Shown: positions 58,087-64,000 of the stretch, one piece after another
How positions within the stretch are numbered: position 1 is the first letter of the stretch
How the letters are laid out: each line of letters opens with the position of its first letter
DNA from: Deltaproteobacteria bacterium HGW-Deltaproteobacteria-13
GTDB taxonomy: Bacteria; Desulfobacterota; Syntrophia; Syntrophales; Smithellaceae
Direction: 5' to 3'
Length of the DNA stretch: 64,000 nt
NCBI GenBank assembly: GCA_002840555.1
Contig: PHBJ01000006.1
Coordinates: 100,040 to 164,039, forward strand
Program-made: the position numbers and the translations under genes
The notes under the pieces: model-generated
The model's database searches: none
Told to the model about the DNA's origin: nothing
What the model saw: only the letters and a program-made list of their open reading frames with translations

Positions 58087-58536
58087 ATGGAAAAAATACG
58101 CGGGAAGGTTTTAGCCGTGAATATTTCCCGGAAAAAAGGAGAAAAAAAGAATAATATCGATTGCGGTCTGTTTTTGGAGAATCTCGGATTGGAAAATGAC
58201 GCGCATGCCGAAACCGATATCCTCCGGCAGGTCAGTCTCCTGGCCAGGGAAAGTATTGAAAAGATCAGAGCCAAGGGACTCGATGTGAATTACGGTGATT
58301 TCGCGGAAAACCTTACAACCGAAGGCATTGATCTGCCGGCGCTTCCCGTCGGTACGCGATTGAAAGTCGGGGGAAAAGTTCTGCTGGAAGTTTCTCAGAT
58401 CGGCAAGGTCTGCCACAACCGGTGCAATATCTTTTATGCCGTCGGAGATTGTGTCATGCCCCGAGAGGGAATCTTCGCGAAAGTTTTGGTTGGCGGTGAA
58501 ATCAAGGTGGATGACCTCATAGAAATTGCCGGGTAA
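58087..58536 (+). CDS. MOSC-domain protein
   Basis: A 149-residue stand-alone MOSC domain. The conserved region GKVCHNRCNIFYAVGDCVMPREGIFAKVL includes the usual Cys as part of CxxxC, and C-terminal GGEIKVDDLIEI closes the barrel. MOSC proteins carry sulfur to molybdenum cofactor or act in MOCS1/MOSC pathways in anaerobes. Short MOSC genes often sit near moaC/mogA genes, but none are seen here. It is 62 nt after mnmA and may share its transcript. Confidence 0.88.
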   Translation: MEKIRGKVLAVNISRKKGEKKNNIDCGLFLENLGLENDAHAETDILRQVSLLARESIEKIRAKGLDVNYGDFAENLTTEGIDLPALPVGTRLKVGGKVLLEVSQIGKVCHNRCNIFYAVGDCVMPREGIFAKVLVGGEIKVDDLIEIAG

Positions 58537-58557
58537 ATGCCTCATTCAAAAAACCGG

Positions 58558-60873
58558 TCAAGGCAATTTATAGGCCTTCTCTCGAAATAATCTCAGGCAG
58601 GCATCGACAACGGCGCTGTCGTAGAGGATTCCTTTGTTCTTTTCTATTTCCGCAAGGGCTGCATCAATGCCCAGGGCGGGACGATAAGGACGGTAGGACG
58701 CCATGGCTTCCACCACATCAGCCACAGCCATAATGCGGGCTTCAATAATAATTTCATCCCCTTTAAGGTGTCTTGGATAGCCGGAACCATCCATTCGTTC
58801 ATGATGCTGATAAACAACTTGTGACAGCGGCCAGGGAGATTCCACATTCTTCAGCATTTCGTATCCCAGGAGGGGGTGTTCTTTAATCAGGGCAAATTCG
58901 ATGTCAGACAACTTGGTCGTCTTGGACAATATCTCCGCCGGTACGGACAATTTCCCGATGTCATGGATGGAACAGGCCATTCGTATTCCATCGATTTTTT
59001 CCTGAGGCAGGCCCATCTCCCTGGCGATGGATCTGGCGAGGTCCGCTGACCGTGACTGATGGCCGGCCGTATAGGGATCCCTTATTTCCACCGCGGATAT
59101 CATGACCTGAATCGTCGCGCCGACAGCTTTTCTAAGGCTCTCCAGCGTTCGCTGAAAGTCCTCTTCCATTTGTTTGCGCTCCGTAATGTCACGAACGATT
59201 CCTCTAAACCCTACGGGCTGATCCTCTGAATCTTTGATGAGCGAGGCGGATGATTCAACGTATCTTCTGATTCCATCTTTTCTGATAACCTGCCAACTTA
59301 ATTCTTTAAGGGGTTCTCCTGTTTTGTAGATATTATTAAACGCCCGAAAAATAAAACTCGCATTTTCTTTATCGGTATAATGCCGGTAATTCAAGCCCAT
59401 CACTTCTTCTTTGGAATAGCCATAGAGCCGGCACATGGAGTCATTAAAAAATATAAAGTTGCCGGCAAGATCAACTTCAAAATAGCCTTCTTGAGTGTTT
59501 TCCAGAATGTTTCTATATTTTTCCCCGCTCTGGCGCAGTGCCTCTTCCGCCTGCCGGTGCTCCGTTCGATCACGCACAATGCCGCGAAAAGCAATAATCC
59601 GGCCGGCTGTATCCCTGATGGGCGTTATAGACGTTTCTAAATATTTTTTAATTCCGGTTTTTGAAATAATTTCATATTCAACGCCCTTTGCTGATTCGCC
59701 TGTGGTGAAGACCTTGTTATATTCCGCAAATATCATGTTTGCATTTTCTTCATCCATAACATCGCGATAGCTCAGTTTCATTAACTCGTCTTGCGGATAA
59801 CCATGAATGGTGCTGATGGCCTTGTTGAAAAAGATGAAGTTTCCTTTGAGATCGAGTTCCGTGTAGCCATCTTCGATATTTTCGATAATGGTCCTATATC
59901 TTTCTTCACTCTGGCGCAGTGTTTCCTGCGCCTCTTTACGCTCGGTGATATCACGCATGACGGCCAGAACGCCAATTGAACGTTGCGTTTCATCTTTTAT
60001 CAATGAGAACTTTGTCTCTGTCCACACCGTGGTCCCATCCTTTCGCATTACTTCCAACTCGTGCGTCTCGGATGAAGAAATAATATGTCCTGATTTTTCC
60101 AGTTCCACAGTATCGCGCCAGGCCTTTATGACCTTATCCCGGGAGGAAGGTGCAAACGCATCGGTAGCTATTTGTTTCATTATCTCTTCCGGTTCGTATC
60201 CTCTCAAGGTTTTTACGGAAGGACTGACATAGGTATAATGCAGATTCATGTCCAAAACGAAAATGACGTCCCGTACATTGTCGGTCAGCCGGGCGATGGT
60301 GGAAAAGGCGCCGGAAATTCTGGCCCTGAGCCCGGTAATGTATCCGCCCACCAGGGAAAACCAGGGTAGAACCGTTGCGAGGATTAAGATGTTCAATATG
60401 TCAACTTTGTTGTTGAGCGATTCAGGATGAGTTTTGTAAAGTAGAAATATAAGCAGCGAGTAATTGACAACGGCAAACGCGGAGAGAAAAAGAAACTGCC
60501 GGACATTCAACTTGAAAAGACCGTACACAAATACAACCAGATAGACAAGAAGCACAACGCTTCTGATGGCATCGGCGTAATACACAATCTCCATGACCCA
60601 GAAAGTGGCTATCGTCATCTGGAGAAGGGTTAGACTCGGATCCTTGAACCTTATATTTAATCCGCTTCTGATGATCGCATAGATCAGAAGATTGCATATA
60701 ATGATTCCCAGAAAACTGACAACAAGAAGATCTAACGTCAGCCGGTGCATTTGTCCCTGTGAATAAAGCACGACCGTAATAGCCATCCACATTAAATACG
60801 ATCCGAAGGCCATGAGCCATCGTTTGATTCTCAAAGTCTGCTTGGGATCGTCTTTAGGAAAAATGCCAATCAT
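58558..60873 (-). CDS. Membrane PAS3-HD-GYP cyclic di-GMP phosphodiesterase
   Basis: A 771-residue sensor. About six N-terminal membrane helices (residues 15-185) are followed by three PAS domains (starting near 200, 325 and 450); the second and third are near-duplicates (GNFIFFN repeated). The C-terminal HD-GYP domain has HDIGKLSVP, the metal-binding HHERMDGSGYP and VADVVEAM. It should degrade cyclic di-GMP and so oppose the GGDEF protein encoded at 51.8-55.0 kb. Its PAS-to-effector linker is ERKQMEEDFQRTLESL. Confidence 0.92.
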   Translation of the reverse strand: MIGIFPKDDPKQTLRIKRWLMAFGSYLMWMAITVVLYSQGQMHRLTLDLLVVSFLGIIICNLLIYAIIRSGLNIRFKDPSLTLLQMTIATFWVMEIVYYADAIRSVVLLVYLVVFVYGLFKLNVRQFLFLSAFAVVNYSLLIFLLYKTHPESLNNKVDILNILILATVLPWFSLVGGYITGLRARISGAFSTIARLTDNVRDVIFVLDMNLHYTYVSPSVKTLRGYEPEEIMKQIATDAFAPSSRDKVIKAWRDTVELEKSGHIISSSETHELEVMRKDGTTVWTETKFSLIKDETQRSIGVLAVMRDITERKEAQETLRQSEERYRTIIENIEDGYTELDLKGNFIFFNKAISTIHGYPQDELMKLSYRDVMDEENANMIFAEYNKVFTTGESAKGVEYEIISKTGIKKYLETSITPIRDTAGRIIAFRGIVRDRTEHRQAEEALRQSGEKYRNILENTQEGYFEVDLAGNFIFFNDSMCRLYGYSKEEVMGLNYRHYTDKENASFIFRAFNNIYKTGEPLKELSWQVIRKDGIRRYVESSASLIKDSEDQPVGFRGIVRDITERKQMEEDFQRTLESLRKAVGATIQVMISAVEIRDPYTAGHQSRSADLARSIAREMGLPQEKIDGIRMACSIHDIGKLSVPAEILSKTTKLSDIEFALIKEHPLLGYEMLKNVESPWPLSQVVYQHHERMDGSGYPRHLKGDEIIIEARIMAVADVVEAMASYRPYRPALGIDAALAEIEKNKGILYDSAVVDACLRLFREKAYKLP

Positions 60874-60906
60874 CCGTCACTTCCCTTATTGCCGAAAACG
60901 TAAAGC

Positions 60907-62040
60907 TTACTTTTTTTTAGGAGGAATTCTTACGATTCTTTCTCCTTCAATCATAGATATCGCATTTTGCGGACAGAAATGAGCGCATACGCCGCATCCG
61001 ATGCAAAGATCCTCTTTCCGGCCGGCTTTTTTGTTATCTTTCAAATACGCCGCATAGGTATGACAATGCTTCACGCATTTGCCGCAGCCGATACAGAGGT
61101 CTTCATTGACGGAAGCCAGAAAGTTCGTAACGTTGCTTATCGGGGCAATCATATGATCAACGCCGTTGGCGCAGCAGCACCGGCAGCAGTTGCAAATACT
61201 TGTTTCATCCTTACTCGTATCGAAATTCGGATGATAGGCCTTATGGACAAGCCCCGCTTCCTCCGCCCGTTTTAAAACGGACAGCGCTTCTTCCTTGGAA
61301 ATCATTCTCGAGAAACCCTGCTCCGACGTAAATCTTGCCGACTTGCCGAAAGTAAAGCATGTCTCTCTTTCGTCGGTCTGTTTACAGGGCGTTCCCAGCA
61401 TGTCCTGATAATGACGGCAGAAACAATGACCCAGCGCGATCTCATCAAATTTCTGAATGAGTTCCTCAACCTTTTGCGAAGGTACGATCCTGTCTTTTGC
61501 CGCTTCGAGTTTTTCATTGATAACGATTTTAACGGGTTCGTTTTTGGGTTTATTTTCAAAAACGGTCACGGTCCGGTCGACAGGCGGAGTGCCCATAAGC
61601 ATGGGTACGATGACATCATAGTTGTCCTGAACCAGACTATTCAAATCAACGAACAATTGGCTGAACAAAGCGCTTATTTCTTTATCTTTGTCGGTTTTTT
61701 CCAGTTTACCCATGAATTTGTATTCAAATGTTCCGACGTTAAACAGCGGCAGCAATCTGAAAACCATAATCCCCTTGCTGTTGGGTTGATTGAAAATGAC
61801 TCCCCTGCCCGCCAGCGCCTTTACTTTCTTGTTGATCTCTTCTTCCGATAAACCGCTGGATTGTTTTAACTGCTCCATCGTCTGTGATTTCTTATCGGCA
61901 AAGGCGGCGATAAAATCCACTTCGTCTTCCATAATGAAGTGTTTCAAAAGTTTAATGAGGGTATCGCTGACGGGAAGGGGTGTTCCTCCCGCCGTGCTGA
62001 TGATTTCGCCGGCTTTCTTATATTTTTCATCAATGTTCAT
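60907..62040 (-). CDS. Multi-cluster Fe-S protein with HTH-like N-terminus
   Basis: A 377-residue protein. Residues ~20-100 look like a winged-helix domain (TMEQLKQSSGLSEEEINKKVKALAGRGV). The middle carries isolated Cys groups (GHCFCRHY; CKQTDERETC) and the unusual cluster CNCCRCCC. The C-terminus has two classical [4Fe-4S] motifs (CIGCGKCVKHC; CIGCGVCAHFCPQNA). Similar proteins occur in syntrophs and sulfate reducers, with no firm function known to me. GGAGG precedes the ATG at 62040; a start seven codons earlier was rejected. Confidence 0.8.
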   Translation of the reverse strand: MNIDEKYKKAGEIISTAGGTPLPVSDTLIKLLKHFIMEDEVDFIAAFADKKSQTMEQLKQSSGLSEEEINKKVKALAGRGVIFNQPNSKGIMVFRLLPLFNVGTFEYKFMGKLEKTDKDKEISALFSQLFVDLNSLVQDNYDVIVPMLMGTPPVDRTVTVFENKPKNEPVKIVINEKLEAAKDRIVPSQKVEELIQKFDEIALGHCFCRHYQDMLGTPCKQTDERETCFTFGKSARFTSEQGFSRMISKEEALSVLKRAEEAGLVHKAYHPNFDTSKDETSICNCCRCCCANGVDHMIAPISNVTNFLASVNEDLCIGCGKCVKHCHTYAAYLKDNKKAGRKEDLCIGCGVCAHFCPQNAISMIEGERIVRIPPKKK

Positions 62041-62252
62041 ATTTATTCCTCCAGATTTCATTGCAATTACTTAGATAAACATCCGATCAGATCAATGAAA
62101 ATGAATATTTTCAGAGAATCAGCTTGTTTTATAAAGCATTGCTTTCGCTTACGCAGAAGTATAGGGGGGGCGTTTTTTCTTGTCAATTGATATTTTGTAT
62201 CTCGGTCGGGGGCTTTACGGGTTTTGATGTCCAAAAGCAGGAAGGGCTTTGT

Positions 62253-64000
62253 TTAAAGTTTTTCAATCTCCTCGATCAATTGATTCAACTTTTTGGGTGA
62301 TACGGGGAAGGGTGTTTTGAGCTCCTGCGCGAAAAGGGATACTTTGTATTCTTCGATCATCCAGAATAATTCTTCGATCAAATTCTTTTTCTCGTCCGGG
62401 TAATCCAGTGTAATATCTTCTTTAAGGCGCGAGATTTCCCCAATCCCTGCTTGCCGGACAATGTCGCTATCCACCCTCCCCCTGCCCCTACCCCTCTCCT
62501 CAAGGGCGGGGAGAGAAGAGTTTTTTCCATTTAACATCTGCTTTAGTTGTTCGGAATAAATTTCTACTTCCTGCGTTTTCTTTTGCGCCGAGGTCAGATT
62601 AAAGCTTCCCCGCTCGGCTTTGAGAGCAAGGGCCTTGCAGTAGCGCGGCAATTCTTTCATCCGGTCAAAAGTATAAAGTTCGGGAAAATTAACCGGTACA
62701 AGGTTCTGCATTTCCGTCAGGATGTCTTTGAGGAATTTCAATACTGGTTTATTGCCGGTATTTTTCTTCATGAGTTTTTGCACACAGGCATGAGTCTCGT
62801 CAAAGGCTTTCAATACCGGCTCTATGGAGAGAAGCACCCGCTGGCCGTAGGGCAGAATTTTCGACTTAAGGGATTCGGCATGCACAATAAAATCTCCCTG
62901 CTTGCGCCATGGTTTAAAAAACAGATCCTTCTTCACTCTGTTGATGACCGATTGTTCCAGTTGTTTGGGATTGCCGATATTGGCCGCAATGGTTTTCATC
63001 CCGGCGCTTAGGGTAACGTTCTTTTTGAGTTGCTTCAGTATGTCGGCAAAGTGAATTTCATAAAGCGCCGCGACGCCCCGGATATGACTGGCGGCGCTTT
63101 CTTTCCGGTCGGAATAGAGCCGCAGATTTATGGAATCGTCAATGACCTGCAGGGCCGGATAGGCATAACCGATAAGACCCTGAATACCGGCAAGAGGAAT
63201 CTGCTCCGGTAATTCACCGAAATCCCAGCGGGTGATTCCTTCCTTTTCCCAATCCCCTTTGATTTTATCCAGCGCCGACGTATTGATCGTTTCGGCAAGC
63301 TCCTTTTGCAGCAGATTGATGTCCCGGCTGTTTTTTATTTCCTTCCCTTTTTCATCAATCACACTGTAGCGGACGTTTAAATGAGCCGGCAGTTTTTCCA
63401 GCGCCCAGGCATCACGGGGAACGGTTACTTTGTATTGATCCTGCAATAGTTGGCTTAAGGCCTGCGGCAAAGATTTATTTAAATTTGATTTGTCCTCCAG
63501 CAATGACTGCGCGATTTGGAGAGGCGGCGGAAGTTTCAGACGCAGTGCTTTGGGAAGCGACTTCAATAGGTGAACAGCCTTCTCCTGCAGTAATGACGGC
63601 AGGTACCGGTCGATATTTTCTTCGGCAGTCCGGGAAACGAGTCCCAGCGGAACATTGACAGTCACGCCGTCATCGCTTTGGCCTGGCTCGAAATTGTAAC
63701 GGCAGGCCAGAGCCGCGTCGCCGATTTTTATCTGATCGGGATATTGAGATATTTCATCAGGATCCGGTTCATGGGCAATCAAATCCTCTTCCTTGAAACG
63801 GAGAAATTCATCGCTGCCTTTTTCTCTGATGAGACTCAGTAAAGACCGGATATCGGAAATCACAGGCAGGCGCTGCTCGTAAAGACGGGCGATTGTTTCC
63901 TCATCAACAACAAGCCCGCGTTTGCGCAGTTTTTCTTCCATCGTTTTGACGTGATCGAATAAAGACAAATTATGTTCCAGAAAAGGAATCCGGCGGGGAA
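62253..64000 (-). CDS. hrpA: ATP-dependent helicase HrpA, C-terminal part (partial at window end)
   Basis: This is the C-terminal ~580 residues of HrpA; the frame is open to the window edge and the DEAH-box motor lies outside. The visible part is the family-specific C-terminal domain (DUF3418-like), with the segments DDGVTVNVPLGLVSRTAEENIDRYLPSLL, WDFGELPE and GYPALQVIDDSINLRLY (landmark positions only). HrpA rescues collided ribosomes in E. coli. A Gly/Arg-rich insert, LPALEERGRGRGRVDSD, near the C-terminus is encoded by an in-frame copy of a dispersed DNA repeat. Confidence 0.88.
   Translation of the reverse strand, partial: PRRIPFLEHNLSLFDHVKTMEEKLRKRGLVVDEETIARLYEQRLPVISDIRSLLSLIREKGSDEFLRFKEEDLIAHEPDPDEISQYPDQIKIGDAALACRYNFEPGQSDDGVTVNVPLGLVSRTAEENIDRYLPSLLQEKAVHLLKSLPKALRLKLPPPLQIAQSLLEDKSNLNKSLPQALSQLLQDQYKVTVPRDAWALEKLPAHLNVRYSVIDEKGKEIKNSRDINLLQKELAETINTSALDKIKGDWEKEGITRWDFGELPEQIPLAGIQGLIGYAYPALQVIDDSINLRLYSDRKESAASHIRGVAALYEIHFADILKQLKKNVTLSAGMKTIAANIGNPKQLEQSVINRVKKDLFFKPWRKQGDFIVHAESLKSKILPYGQRVLLSIEPVLKAFDETHACVQKLMKKNTGNKPVLKFLKDILTEMQNLVPVNFPELYTFDRMKELPRYCKALALKAERGSFNLTSAQKKTQEVEIYSEQLKQMLNGKNSSLPALEERGRGRGRVDSDIVRQAGIGEISRLKEDITLDYPDEKKNLIEELFWMIEEYKVSLFAQELKTPFPVSPKKLNQLIEEIEKL
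62472..62515. repeat. GC-rich dispersed repeat inside hrpA
   Basis: The plus strand reads CACCCTCCCCCTGCCCCTAC...TCCTCAAGGG..., matching the reverse complement of the repeat after guaA at 16.65 kb. It lies within the hrpA reading frame. Confidence 0.65.

Overview
The window looks like a chromosomal segment of a strictly anaerobic, Gram-negative, syntroph- or sulfate-reducer-like bacterium, most likely Desulfobacterota/Syntrophales. This is inferred from gene content only. The evidence is the number of [4Fe-4S] proteins, a split archaeal-type glutamate synthase beside a type III glutamine synthetase (GlnN), a full-length NifU, a TonB/cobalamin receptor (so an outer membrane is present), HD-GYP and PAS signalling proteins, and long intergenic palindromes of a kind I associate with that group. 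No phage, transposase, CRISPR array or rRNA was seen.

Layout. (1) 1-13.9 kb, nitrogen: the 3' part of a sigma-54 activator; a KaiC-like/PEP-binding fusion; a four-gene glutamate synthase operon on the minus strand (FAD/Fe-S oxidoreductase, degenerate FMN-domain paralog, catalytic FMN-domain subunit, amidotransferase+GXGXG subunit); divergently, glnN. The 0.5-kb gap between the operon and glnN holds two outward-facing sigma-54-type promoters and an inverted repeat between them, which suggests co-regulation of the GS/GOGAT cycle. (2) 13.9-21.6 kb, carbamoyl phosphate and purine genes: carA-guaA (4-nt overlap)-carB-purF, separated by dispersed repeats. (3) 21.9-24.9 kb, accessory genes: a BglII-like restriction-modification pair, a lipoprotein hydrolase and a Phd/RelE toxin-antitoxin pair. 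(4) 25-32.2 kb, vitamin import: btuCD, a cobalamin riboswitch, a TonB receptor, bioY-ecfA-ecfT, then RNase D. (5) 32.2-34.2 kb: a relic of a PP-loop ATPase, a TetR regulator and an acyl-ACP-reductase-like gene. (6) 34.4-43.9 kb, sulfur: an all-minus-strand island read as IscR-like Rrf2-nadA-metY-cysK, then metX-metW-fdhD, then nifU-nifS-cysE and a terminator. It covers cysteine and methionine synthesis, sulfur trafficking and Fe-S assembly. (7) 44.2-50.7 kb: tRNA-Leu(GAG) and secG, an MBL hydrolase, a cation transporter, two orphan membrane genes with weak attC-like repeats, nth, an unknown conserved gene and a nitrilase-family amidohydrolase. (8) 50.7-64 kb: a Tat-exported flavodoxin/ferredoxin, a large PAS-GGDEF protein, a HerA-like ATPase, mnmA, a MOSC protein, a PAS-HD-GYP protein, an Fe-S protein and the C-terminal part of HrpA.

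Four dispersed repeat families are visible: about 125-bp palindromes that start on the last base of the carB and purF stop codons; a GTCATnCCGG...CCAG family; and C-rich/G-rich repeats after guaA, one relative of which lies in frame inside hrpA; plus degenerate attC-like repeats near 47 kb. The observations most worth a second look are the unusual glutamate synthase operon with its divergent sigma-54 promoters, the degenerate FMN-domain paralog, the KaiC/PEP-binding fusion without a phosphohistidine domain, the Tat-exported flavodoxin, and the coding-sequence repeat insertion in hrpA.
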